From Anaerolineae bacterium (GTDB lineage: Bacteria; Chloroflexota; Anaerolineae; B4-G1): 8,299 nt of DNA. Under the pieces are notes generated by a model. The model did no database searches. It saw only the letters and a program-made list of their open reading frames with translations, and was not told the DNA's origin. The stretch covers positions 1 to 8,299 of the forward strand of contig JAUWNP010000201.1 in assembly GCA_030612585.1 (NCBI GenBank), given 5' to 3'. The position numbers and the translations under genes are program-made. Positions 1-7,240 of the stretch are shown piece by piece; the first letter of the stretch is position 1; every line of letters begins with the position of its first letter.

Positions 1-5
1 TCCTC

Positions 6-34
6 ATTATAGATGACACTGGGCTCCTTGTCAA
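6..34 (-). promoter_or_regulatory. Consensus sigma-70/SigA-type promoter, reading left out of the window
   Basis: On the minus strand, TTGACA (34 to 29) is followed after exactly 17 bases by TATAAT (11 to 6). Both hexamers match the housekeeping sigma factor consensus exactly and the spacing is optimal. There is no TG extension before the -10. The start point would fall at or just beyond base 1, so the gene it drives is outside the window. The match is seen directly; promoter activity is inferred. A promoter this close to consensus would suit a highly expressed or stable-RNA gene, or one held down by a repressor. Confidence 0.65.
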
Positions 35-152
35 ACCCCGCTTCAGGCGTGGGAGGGTTCTCTGCGGCTCGTGCCCAGTTGGCAGAGGAGTCAGTGCTAT
101 TCGAGAATTTTAAGGTTCAACTACTTGACAAGACTTAGAACATCTCAACCAC

Positions 153-274
153 CGTCATTCCGAGCGACCGAAAGGAGCGCAGCGACTGAAGGGAGTCGAG
201 GAATCTCCTGTCGGGGTCACGCTTGCCATCGCAAGTAGAGATTCCTCGACTCGCTACGCTCGCTCGGAATGACG
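153..274. repeat. Large imperfect palindrome (intergenic, MITE-like or REP-like hairpin)
   Basis: The outer arms are 14-base perfect complements: CGTCATTCCGAGCG at 153-166 and its reverse complement at 261-274. The inner arms are 15-base perfect complements (193-207 with 238-252; GAGTCGAGGAATCTC on the left). The tip is a small stem, CTTGC at 222-226 with GCAAG at 231-235, around a 4-base loop. The segment between arms is 26 bases on the left but 8 on the right, so the left arm carries about 18 extra bases. ACCAC occurs at 148-152 and again at 276-280, which could be a short target duplication. Similar CATTCCGAGCG...GAGGAATCTC repeats are, from memory, dispersed between genes in several bacterial phyla. 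As RNA it would fold strongly just downstream of the dehydrogenase gene and could stop or stabilise that transcript, although no U-tract follows. Confidence 0.85.
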
Positions 275-309
275 CACCACGGGGAGCGTGAGTAGTAACC
301 CTTTCAGAG

Positions 310-1320
310 TCAATTAGCTATCTCGATCACAGCATTAGGCTGTTCCAGTTTTCCCTGTTTAGCCAGGATGAGAGCATCTTGTAGTGCTTCGAAGGGAAAC
401 AGACTCGTGCCCACTTCTAAATCCAGCCGGTCAACGATTGCGAAGAACTCTTCCGCGTCAGACCTTTTCAGATTATACAGGGTCCTGATATCACGCCCCC
501 ATAGATTTTCACTGTAACGCTCAATCACAATCGGCGACGCGCTCACGGGCGCCATCACCAGGATTCCGCCTTTTTCCAACTGCGAGAGGACAGGTTCGAC
601 CAGGTTCCCTGCCGGGGGGAAGAGGATGGCTGCGGCCAATTTGTGGGGCATCCTCTCCTTGGCACCGTTCGCAGCCCAGTTCGCTCCTGCTCTTTTTGCG
701 CCTTCGATATTCTTTGCCGATCGGGTGCTCACATACGTCTCTATGCCCATAGATTGCGCGACTCTGAGCACGTAATAGGCCGTGGGACCGAAGCCATAAA
801 GACCCAATTTGTCCCCCTCTTGTGCCCCTGTGAGTTTGAACGCCGCGTATCCCGCTATGCCAGGGCACATGAGTGGAGCAATCTCGGCAGGTTCCAATTG
901 GACATCATTGAGGGGCAAGGCATACTCTGCCGGTACCGTCACATACTCTGCGTAGCCACCATCCACGTCCCACCCTGTGCACTTGATCTCCGGACAATAG
1001 TTCTCCCTCTGTGACAGACAGTATTTGCACTGTCCGCAGGCGCTGTGCAGCCAATACACGCCAGCCTTGTCGCCGATGTGGAACCGTTCGACGTCTTTCC
1101 CCACCTCATCCACGAACCCCACAATTTCATGCCCCAGAATGATGGGGGACTTTCTCAAGGGAAGATCCCCCTCGGCGATGTGGATGTCTGTTCTGCAGAC
1201 CCCGCAAACAAGGGTTTTTATTCGCACTTCGCCGTCCTGTGGGTGAGGCGTGGGAATCTCCACGAGTTTCAGCGGTCGTTCTTCTATTTTCGCCTGCTTT
1301 TCGAGTATCCATGCCCTCAT
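310..1320 (-). CDS. Zinc-dependent alcohol dehydrogenase (MDR family), probably NADP(H)-preferring
   Basis: A 336-residue medium-chain dehydrogenase/reductase, expected to interconvert alcohols and aldehydes in the cytoplasm. The catalytic zinc ligands are visible: C42 in CGVCRTD, H64-E65 in GHEIVG, and C152. The structural zinc ligands are C95, C98, C101 and C109. The Rossmann domain starts near residue 172 with GFGPTA (176-181), where the last glycine of the usual GxGxxG is alanine. The end of the second strand reads STRSAK (198-203), with arginine and no acidic residue where NAD-specific enzymes carry Asp or Glu. This suggests NADP(H) but is inference. Length is normal for the family. The start follows an AGGAGGAGGG site (1325-1334) that overlaps the stop codon of the upstream gene, so translation is probably coupled. 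Nothing in view indicates the substrate. It appears to be the last gene of the operon. Confidence 0.93.
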   Translation of the reverse strand: MRAWILEKQAKIEERPLKLVEIPTPHPQDGEVRIKTLVCGVCRTDIHIAEGDLPLRKSPIILGHEIVGFVDEVGKDVERFHIGDKAGVYWLHSACGQCKYCLSQRENYCPEIKCTGWDVDGGYAEYVTVPAEYALPLNDVQLEPAEIAPLMCPGIAGYAAFKLTGAQEGDKLGLYGFGPTAYYVLRVAQSMGIETYVSTRSAKNIEGAKRAGANWAANGAKERMPHKLAAAILFPPAGNLVEPVLSQLEKGGILVMAPVSASPIVIERYSENLWGRDIRTLYNLKRSDAEEFFAIVDRLDLEVGTSLFPFEALQDALILAKQGKLEQPNAVIEIAN

Positions 1321-1332
1321 CGTTCCCTCCTC

Positions 1333-2907
1333 CTAGACCACGTGTGCTCCTATGTACTGGTCCCTGAGCCTGCCCTTCAGGCTTTCCCGGTCCATCTTCA
1401 CAGCAAGAGGCAGATAGTCCAGTATATCCTGGGCCGTTATGCCGTCCTCCCCTTTGTCTTCAGCAGCGAGGTCTCCGGCAAGCCCATGCATAAACACCCC
1501 CTTCCTGACGGCCTCCTGAACAGATAGCCCCAGGCCGAACATGGCGGCGATGGTCCCCGTCAGGACATCGCCCGACCCCGCCGTCGCCATGCCGGGATTC
1601 CCGCTCATATTGATGAAAACCCGTTCATCAGGATACCCGACCAACGAGTGAGCGCCCTTCAGAACAATCGTACTGTTCAATTCCCTGGCCGTACGCTGCA
1701 GGACATCTATCTTGTTGGCATCTATTTCGCGCACACTCATCCTCGTGATTCTGGACATCTCGCCCAAATGCGGCGTGAGAATGGTCTCTGCTTTTCTCCC
1801 TTTTACGATCTGCAAGTCCTGGCACAACGCTGTAATGCCGTCACCATCTATAAGCAGGGGCTTATCTATCTCCTCGGCTAATTCCCTGGCCAGTTGTTGA
1901 GTTTCTTCCTCCAGTGACAGCCCGGGACCTAGGATCACCATGTCCATCCTCTCCGATAGTTCCAGCAAGGCCCGTTTGTTTTGGAGGGCGATGCTTCCAG
2001 AACTTGTCTCAACCTGGGGAACGAAGACAATCTCACTGCCCTTACTGGCGATGAATGGCACAATGGATTCAGGAGCAGCCAGGCGGGAATACCCACCACC
2101 CGCCTTTAGAAAAGACAAGGCGGCAAAATAGGGCGCTCCAAAGTAACCGGCGGCACCGGCAACGAATAGCACCTCGCCAAAATCGCCTTTGTGAGCGTCT
2201 TTATCCCTGGGAGGAAGTCTCACCGGATAGTTGATCTCGACTTTCAGTGTGTCCGCGTTGTATATGGATGGAGGGAACGATATGTGCGAGACGTACAGTT
2301 TTCCGCACAGATCGTATCCCGGGAAGAGTATGTTGCCTATCTTGGGCAGGCCAAAGGTGATGGTGTAATCTGCCTTGACCGCTACGCCCATCACTTTGCC
2401 CGTATCGCCGTGGACACCAGAGGGAATGTCAACGCTAAACACCGTTTTCCCACTTTCATTGATCAACTCAATGATATCCCGATACAGCCCCGCGACGTCT
2501 CGGGTGAGACCCGTGCCCAGAATGGCGTCCACGATGCCATCGCAATGAGCGACTTCCGTCTTTATCACCTCAATGGACTCGATCCGCCGGACTTCTATGG
2601 GCAGCCGGGACACAATGTCAAGATTGATTTTCGCTGCCCCTTTGAATCTACCTGGGTCGCCCAAAACGAAAATCTTGACTGCCCCACCACTTGAGTGGAT
2701 CTTGCGCGCGACGACGAATCCATCTCCCCCATTGTTGCCCAACCCGCAGAAGATGACAAAATTCTTGCCTTTGATGCCGAACTCTTTCAGGAGGACAAAG
2801 TATACGGCCTGGCCTGCATTCTCCATCAGAAGTTCAGCCACGATGCCAAATTCCTCTATGGCCGTCCTATCCAGGGCCCTCATCTCGGAGACTCTGCTGA
2901 CTTTCAT
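1333..2907 (-). CDS. nnr: Bifunctional NAD(P)HX epimerase / ADP-dependent NAD(P)HX dehydratase
   Basis: A repair enzyme for damaged, hydrated NADH and NADPH: the N-terminal half epimerises R- to S-NAD(P)HX and the C-terminal half dehydrates the S form using ADP. The YjeF_N domain (about 1-220) shows LMENAG (27-32), NNGGDGF (58-64), DAILGTGL (127-134) and DIPSGVHGDTG (160-170). The ribokinase-like domain (about 230-505) shows HKGDFGEVLFVAG (239-251), TPHLGEM (378-384), KGAHSLV (417-423) and NPGMATAGSGDVLTG (437-451), with the expected catalytic Asp at 447. At 524 residues it has the usual bacterial fusion length, and both active sites look intact. Its ATG overlaps the stop of the transporter gene upstream (ATGA), and the purine-rich ribosome site GAGAGGAGAA lies inside the Glu-rich tail codons of that gene. 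It shares an NAD(P) theme with the NAD kinase and dehydrogenase in the same operon. Confidence 0.95.
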   Translation of the reverse strand: MKVSRVSEMRALDRTAIEEFGIVAELLMENAGQAVYFVLLKEFGIKGKNFVIFCGLGNNGGDGFVVARKIHSSGGAVKIFVLGDPGRFKGAAKINLDIVSRLPIEVRRIESIEVIKTEVAHCDGIVDAILGTGLTRDVAGLYRDIIELINESGKTVFSVDIPSGVHGDTGKVMGVAVKADYTITFGLPKIGNILFPGYDLCGKLYVSHISFPPSIYNADTLKVEINYPVRLPPRDKDAHKGDFGEVLFVAGAAGYFGAPYFAALSFLKAGGGYSRLAAPESIVPFIASKGSEIVFVPQVETSSGSIALQNKRALLELSERMDMVILGPGLSLEEETQQLARELAEEIDKPLLIDGDGITALCQDLQIVKGRKAETILTPHLGEMSRITRMSVREIDANKIDVLQRTARELNSTIVLKGAHSLVGYPDERVFINMSGNPGMATAGSGDVLTGTIAAMFGLGLSVQEAVRKGVFMHGLAGDLAAEDKGEDGITAQDILDYLPLAVKMDRESLKGRLRDQYIGAHVV

Positions 2908-4079
2908 TTCTCCTCTCCCTCTTCCTCCAACGCCTCCGACAGCGTCGTCGCCTCAGTCTCTTGCATCTCCACCCCGGCGTCGCCAAAGACGTAGACCGGT
3001 CCCTTACCGCGCAGGCTCTCCTTCACCAGCACCACATCCACCTTCTGGTTCACCAGCCACTCGGCCACCTGAATGCCCTTTGCTTTCTCCAGGTCCTTGT
3101 GGGGATTGGCGACGATTTGTTGCTCCTCAATGGCACCGTCGGCCAGGCGCACCGTGACCAAGGCGAAGTAGGGAGCCTCGCCGAAGTGCTCACTGAAGGT
3201 GCCGTCGGTATCGGCCAGGGGGACGGCGTAGCGCAAGTGAGTGCGCTCCATCGGCTCGGCGTGGATCAGCACTCGCTCCACGTAGGGCACTGCCTGGCGG
3301 ATCTGCATCTCTATGTGTCGTGTGATCGTCTCCGCCTTCTCCAGATCACGGACGCGCAGTGTAACCTCGGCCTCGACGAAGCGAAAGCGGCCCGCGTTGC
3401 GCCCGGTGACCCATTTGAGTTCGGCCACCGTCGGCTCGGCAGCGATGATCTCCCGGATTCGCAGGATGGTGTCGGCGTCCAGCGAGGCGTCCAGCAGCAC
3501 GCGCATCCCATCGGTCAACAGTTCCCATCCCGTCTTGCCGATGGCGACGACGATGACCAGCGCGGCGATGCGATCCAGCGGGAAGTTGAACCACTGGGCC
3601 AGAAGCGCGGCGAAGACAGCGCCGGTGGTAAAGACGTGAGTGCGGTACTCTTTGGCGTCGGCGATCAGGGCCGGCGAGTTGGCCGCCCGCCCAGCGCGCA
3701 GTTCGAAGTGGCTGAAGACGAAGGGAATGACCGTCGCCACCACCACACCGCCCAACATCCAGAGGTCTACCGTAGCCTGACGCGCCGGCGTGAAGAGCGC
3801 GTCTTGGGCGATCTCGTAGGCGGTGAAAAAGACCATCCCGGCCAGCGCCACCGTGATCACGTTCTCCAGTTTGTACAGGCCGTAGGGAAACTCTTTCGAC
3901 TTCCGCGTCGAGAGTTTCAGCCCGATTAACACACCTATCGCCGTCAGCAGGTCCACCAGGTTATGCACCATCTCCGCTTCCACGGCCAGGCTTCCTGAGG
4001 CGGAAGCGATAATCAGATTGATCGCCGCCAGAACGACGTTGACCCCGATGGAGTACCAGCCCCAGCGCTCAACACTCAT
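2904..4079 (-). CDS. Cation diffusion facilitator fused to a C-terminal NifX/NifB-type (dinitrogenase FeMo-co) domain
   Basis: A 391-residue inner-membrane protein. Residues 1-190 form a cation efflux unit with about six membrane helices (roughly 8-28, 31-53, 73-90, 104-123, 147-163, 169-183) and the CDF-type YGLYKLENV segment (66-74). Residues about 200-277 match the cytoplasmic dimer domain of CDF exporters, ending in VERVLIHAEP. Residues about 283-378 look like a dinitrogenase iron-molybdenum cofactor domain: RYAVPLAD start, the hallmark HFG at 298-300, then an AEWLVNQKVDVVLV segment and a GVEM end. CDF proteins usually stop near 300 residues, so this is a real C-terminal addition. The helix 2 metal motif is normal (H39xxxD43), but helix 5 has E144xxxH148 where HxxxD or DxxxD is usual. 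The metal is therefore unclear. A GGAGG site lies 5 bases before the start, and the stop overlaps the next gene by 4 bases. The tail (383-391) is mostly glutamate. Confidence 0.9.
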   Translation of the reverse strand: MSVERWGWYSIGVNVVLAAINLIIASASGSLAVEAEMVHNLVDLLTAIGVLIGLKLSTRKSKEFPYGLYKLENVITVALAGMVFFTAYEIAQDALFTPARQATVDLWMLGGVVVATVIPFVFSHFELRAGRAANSPALIADAKEYRTHVFTTGAVFAALLAQWFNFPLDRIAALVIVVAIGKTGWELLTDGMRVLLDASLDADTILRIREIIAAEPTVAELKWVTGRNAGRFRFVEAEVTLRVRDLEKAETITRHIEMQIRQAVPYVERVLIHAEPMERTHLRYAVPLADTDGTFSEHFGEAPYFALVTVRLADGAIEEQQIVANPHKDLEKAKGIQVAEWLVNQKVDVVLVKESLRGKGPVYVFGDAGVEMQETEATTLSEALEEEGEEK

Positions 4080-4146
4080 GGTACACCTCCTCCATCCCGC
4101 AAGGCTGTAGTGAAAGATAGATCAGGCATGTATCCCGTCCGTGCCC

Positions 4147-5082
4147 TCAACGAAGTTTCCTCATGTAGAACTTGCGTCCCTCGTACTCCATCTCAATGAG
4201 CCGTTCCTGAGCAATCAGCCTGTGAATCACGGGCCAATCCGCCCCGGCCCGCGCCAGGAACGCGCTCACCGCATCCTCCCGCATTGGATGCACGGACGTG
4301 ATGCTCAACAAGTCCTCCTCAACGTCGCCCGTGAAAGCGAAAGCGTTGCCCTCGTACCCGATCAGATATTCCACCCGGTCGAGCCGCCCGCTAAGGATCT
4401 GATAGGCCCGATTGATGACTTCCTCACCGGGGGGTTGTACCCACTCCTCCGCCGGCGGCCGTGTGGGGATCGCCAAATAGGCCGTGGCAGGCTTCAGGCG
4501 GGCCAAAAAGCCGGCAACCTCCCTGATGTGGTCATCGTCATCGTTGACGCCTTCGACCAGCATCGTCTCCGTCACCAATTCACCTCTGAAAGCCTGCGCA
4601 AACTCGAGTGCTCCGTCGAGAATCGAGGTCAGCCGCAAAGTGCCGTGGGGCCGGTCAATCTTCCGCCAGATCTCCCTCCGTGTGGAATCCATCTTCAGAG
4701 AGACCCAATCCGCCCCTAACAGGTCCTCTCTCACATCCTCGCGTCCGATCAGGGAACCGTTGGTGATCACGGCGATCTTGATTCCCAAAGGCCGCAACAA
4801 CTCGATCTCACGGCCGAGATTGATGTCCAGGGTGGGCTCTCCATCGGACACAAAGGTGAGATAGTCAATGGCTTCCCCGGTCCCTCTTGCCTTTGCGACC
4901 TTGTCGTGGACGTCCTGCCAGACTTCCTCTGGCTCGTAGAATGCACGGCGTTTGACCTGCATCTTTATGGTGCGTCCCAGTTGACAATAGATGCAGGAAT
5001 AGGTGCATATTTTGGGCGGGATGTTGTTGATGCCCAGACTGCGCCCTAAACGCCTGGAGGGAACTGGTCCGAAAGCGATCAT
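4147..5082 (-). CDS. Radical SAM protein, COG0731 (wyosine synthase-like) family
   Basis: A 311-residue radical S-adenosylmethionine enzyme. It begins with the family signature FGPVPSRRLGRSLGIN (4-19), followed by the 4Fe-4S motif C26xxxC30xxC33 in CTYSCIYCQLG. The segment FVSDGEPTLD (77-86) supplies the GEP-type SAM-binding motif, and VITNGSL (105-111) is another conserved strand. The C-terminal part (about 250-311) looks like a small helical, winged-helix-like add-on ending in YEGRKFYMRKL. C26, C30 and C33 are its only cysteines, so the second cluster of archaeal wyosine synthase Taw1 is not supported. The bacterial members have no assigned reaction that I know of, and I propose none. The start is preceded by GATGAGG about 8 bases upstream. 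Gaps to its neighbours are 35 and 67 bases, consistent with one operon. Confidence 0.9.
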   Translation of the reverse strand: MIAFGPVPSRRLGRSLGINNIPPKICTYSCIYCQLGRTIKMQVKRRAFYEPEEVWQDVHDKVAKARGTGEAIDYLTFVSDGEPTLDINLGREIELLRPLGIKIAVITNGSLIGREDVREDLLGADWVSLKMDSTRREIWRKIDRPHGTLRLTSILDGALEFAQAFRGELVTETMLVEGVNDDDDHIREVAGFLARLKPATAYLAIPTRPPAEEWVQPPGEEVINRAYQILSGRLDRVEYLIGYEGNAFAFTGDVEEDLLSITSVHPMREDAVSAFLARAGADWPVIHRLIAQERLIEMEYEGRKFYMRKLR

Positions 5083-5117
5083 GTCGTCAACCTCATCAAC
5101 GATTGAATTGTCTGTTT

Positions 5118-6140
5118 CTATCCGCGCAAGCCTACGTTCATCTGTGTCCCGTTCAGATAGGCTTCGCGAATCTTCACATATCCGGCTATGAAGGTATCAT
5201 TTTCCTCGCCAGTGCCTATGGATACCCGCACAAACCCCGATGGCAGTTGATTTGATAGGTCCAGAACTAGAATGCCAATGTCCATAAGCCTTTTTACTAT
5301 ATCAGGGATCTCTGTCTTTACAAGTAAAAAGTTGGTGGTACTTTGACATACGTGGGCTGCCAATTCATTCAGTGTCCTCCATACTCGCTCTCTTTCCTCA
5401 ACGACTCGTTGAACATTTCTCCTCACATAGTCAGGATGGTTCAACGCTTCTATCGCCGCATATAGACTGGGTTGGGGTAGAAAGGCATAAAACGAAGAGA
5501 ACGCATCTCCGAAAGCCTCTCCAGCGATGATATAGCCGATTCGAGCGCCTGCCAGGCTGAAGGCCTTATCCATCGTCCTCGTGACCGCAAGATTGGGATG
5601 ATCGTGCACCATATCGGCGAAAGTTACGCCGGAAAACTCGTAGTAGGCTTCATCTACCACGAGAAGTGTATCTGTACTCTCGATTATGGCCTCAACTGCC
5701 TGCCGGTGCAGGAGAAGTTTACCCGTCGGATTGTTAGGATTATCTACGATCACCAGACAAGGCTCCTTCAACTCATCCATCAGGAGATCGAGGTCCAGAT
5801 CGAACTCCGGAGGGCTGAGCCGGAGGCTGACCAACTTCGTAGCGAACTGTTTTGCGGCTTGAACGGTCGGAAAGAAGGATGGGCTCACTATAATAACCTT
5901 CCTCCCTTTCGAGAAAGTGTGGATCATCTCCCTGAGCAGAATGTCTGATCCAGGACTCAGAACGACGTGCTCTTCAAGAACTCCCGAGTAGCCAGCCAGA
6001 AGCCCACGTAGCCGTCCCAGGTCTTCAGGGTCAGCGTAGCGATTCAACTTCGCCAGGCCCTTCCGGGCAGCCTCAATGACTTCCTGTGGAGGGAGGTAAG
6101 GCACCTCGTTCATGTTCATCTTGATGGTCTCCCTCAACAT
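5118..6140 (-). CDS. PLP-dependent class I/II aminotransferase, histidinol-phosphate aminotransferase (HisC)-like
   Basis: A 340-residue fold-type I aminotransferase of the HisC/CobD group. The N-terminus reads NMNEVPYLPP (9-18), like the HisC NENPYGP segment, followed by RYADPED (34-40) and SPGSDILL (62-69). NPNNPTG (134-140) and DEAYYEF (163-169) are the cofactor pocket motifs. K192 in DKAFSLAGARIGY is the expected Schiff-base lysine, with Asp before it where HisC usually has Ser. R305 in FVRVSIGTGEEND is the likely carboxylate-binding arginine. Length is close to the usual 350-360. Its ATG overlaps the end of the NAD kinase-like gene (ATGTTGA, 7-base overlap), indicating translational coupling. 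No other histidine or cobalamin gene is in view, so an assignment to HisC or CobD would be a guess. Its GC content looks lower than that of several neighbours. Confidence 0.9.
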   Translation of the reverse strand: MLRETIKMNMNEVPYLPPQEVIEAARKGLAKLNRYADPEDLGRLRGLLAGYSGVLEEHVVLSPGSDILLREMIHTFSKGRKVIIVSPSFFPTVQAAKQFATKLVSLRLSPPEFDLDLDLLMDELKEPCLVIVDNPNNPTGKLLLHRQAVEAIIESTDTLLVVDEAYYEFSGVTFADMVHDHPNLAVTRTMDKAFSLAGARIGYIIAGEAFGDAFSSFYAFLPQPSLYAAIEALNHPDYVRRNVQRVVEERERVWRTLNELAAHVCQSTTNFLLVKTEIPDIVKRLMDIGILVLDLSNQLPSGFVRVSIGTGEENDTFIAGYVKIREAYLNGTQMNVGLRG

Positions 6141-7240
6141 CTGACCTTCACCATCATTCCTTCCTTGTAGTCCACCACAACTTCTATATACCCGCAGAGC
6201 AGTTCATCCAGTTCAAAATCACCCGTGTCTACTCTCAGGCAATCCAGCCTGCTTAGCTTGTCCCTGGTTCCCACCACCACGATGTTCTCTTTACCGACTC
6301 GCTTTATCACTTCCGGGGTAAACTGCTTGCTCCCCCTGCCAAAGATGAACCCATTGCCACCGATAGGGGTCACAATGATTTTTCTCTTCCCATATCTTTC
6401 GAACAAGCCCAGGATGCCCTTCTCGTTCAAATCCGTTCCCACCAACTCCCTCGCGAAAACCGCGTCTATGCCCAAAAGTGTCTTGGGGACCTCCATCTCA
6501 GCGGCGATGGCCTCCAACGTCGTCCCCGGGCCGAGCAGGTACAAAGTCTCCTGATCCATCTCCTCGACGATGTACGCAGCGATCTCCTTCTTGCTCTCTA
6601 TAGAGGATACACCGACGTTCGACGCGGCTTTACCCGGCTGCAGAAAGCGCCGCACGTTGGGGACGAGGAGATAGCCATATAGCCTGGAGGCCAATCTATC
6701 CTCTCTGAAGGCCTCTTCGTCTATATCCAGGACTTCCTCTTCCGTCACGTCAGTGCCTTCTATGAATGCATCCACCATCTCGGCCGCCGCTCTGGCGCTG
6801 ACTGCAAACACCGAACTAAAGATTTTGACGCCGGATGGCACCGCGACGACGGGGACTTTTGAATCAATCGCATCGTAGATGTCCCTCGCGGTGCCATCAC
6901 CACCGACAAAGATCAGCAGTTCGACACCGCGATTCACCATCTCAGCGGCGATTCTCTTCGTGTCCTCCGCCGAGGTCTTCTCGCCCACCGCCCCGGTCAC
7001 CGTAAACGGCATACCGAACGCTTCGGCGTATTCCTCCCCCATCTTGCCAGGCGCGACGAATAAGGTGATGTCATCTTTACTCTCAATACGGGACAGGCAG
7101 TCCTTCGTCTTCCTGGGAGTGACCGGCTTAGCGCCCAATTCCAATGCCTTCTTGTATGTCTCTCCATCGGTCCCCTTGAGGCCGACGCTACCGCCCATCC
7201 CTGCCACGGGATTCGCGATCAGACCAATTATGTTCTTCAT
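6134..7240 (-). CDS. ATP-NAD kinase family protein (COG3199 type)
   Basis: Predicted to phosphorylate NAD to NADP in the cytoplasm, using ATP or polyphosphate. Numbering from the chosen start, the N-terminus IIGLIANPVAGMGGSVGLKG (4-23) is the typical opening of this NAD kinase subfamily. The nucleotide-binding hallmark GGDGTARDI is at 113-121, with VAVPSGVKIFSSVFA at 132-146. A second conserved block, LGPGTTLEAIA (236-246), and TPIGGNGFIFGRG (291-303) follow. The protein is 368 residues, normal for the subfamily. The frame extends 20 codons further to an ATG at 7300, but that start has no ribosome site and adds unconserved residues. The start at 7240 has GAGGAGA just upstream and begins where the family begins. 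The biochemical role is inferred from family; some members are uncharacterised. It is followed by the overlapping aminotransferase gene. Confidence 0.88.
   Translation of the reverse strand: MKNIIGLIANPVAGMGGSVGLKGTDGETYKKALELGAKPVTPRKTKDCLSRIESKDDITLFVAPGKMGEEYAEAFGMPFTVTGAVGEKTSAEDTKRIAAEMVNRGVELLIFVGGDGTARDIYDAIDSKVPVVAVPSGVKIFSSVFAVSARAAAEMVDAFIEGTDVTEEEVLDIDEEAFREDRLASRLYGYLLVPNVRRFLQPGKAASNVGVSSIESKKEIAAYIVEEMDQETLYLLGPGTTLEAIAAEMEVPKTLLGIDAVFARELVGTDLNEKGILGLFERYGKRKIIVTPIGGNGFIFGRGSKQFTPEVIKRVGKENIVVVGTRDKLSRLDCLRVDTGDFELDELLCGYIEVVVDYKEGMMVKVRC

Larger units (their letters stand above)
1..309. other. Intergenic region, no convincing gene
   Basis: This stretch lies beyond the 3' end of the alcohol dehydrogenase gene. 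I see no open frame with a start, a ribosome binding site and a recognisable product. A frame open from the left edge to a TAA at 108-110 on the plus strand is only about 35 codons and matches nothing I know. The two supported items are the large imperfect palindrome (153-274) and the consensus promoter at the left edge (6-34, minus strand), both listed separately. The layout fits an operon end followed by the promoter of the next unit, which lies outside the window. Confidence 0.7.

Noticed and set aside
91..105. Half of a CIRCE-like (heat-shock repressor) site, AGTGCTA on the plus strand
   Set aside because: The second half at the required 9-base spacing is absent.
3..110. Open plus-strand frame from the left edge ending in TAA, possibly the tail of a gene
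   Set aside because: It has only about 35 codons, no recognisable sequence, and overlaps the consensus promoter of the other strand. Chance is a sufficient explanation.
125..153. Plus-strand TTGACA at 125-130 as a promoter for a rightward gene
   Set aside because: No -10-like hexamer lies 16-18 bases downstream, and no plus-strand gene follows.
2961..3929. Long open frame of 322 codons on the plus strand
   Set aside because: It lies wholly antisense to the transporter gene, which has clear family motifs. The frame is a by-product of high GC there; its translation resembles no family.
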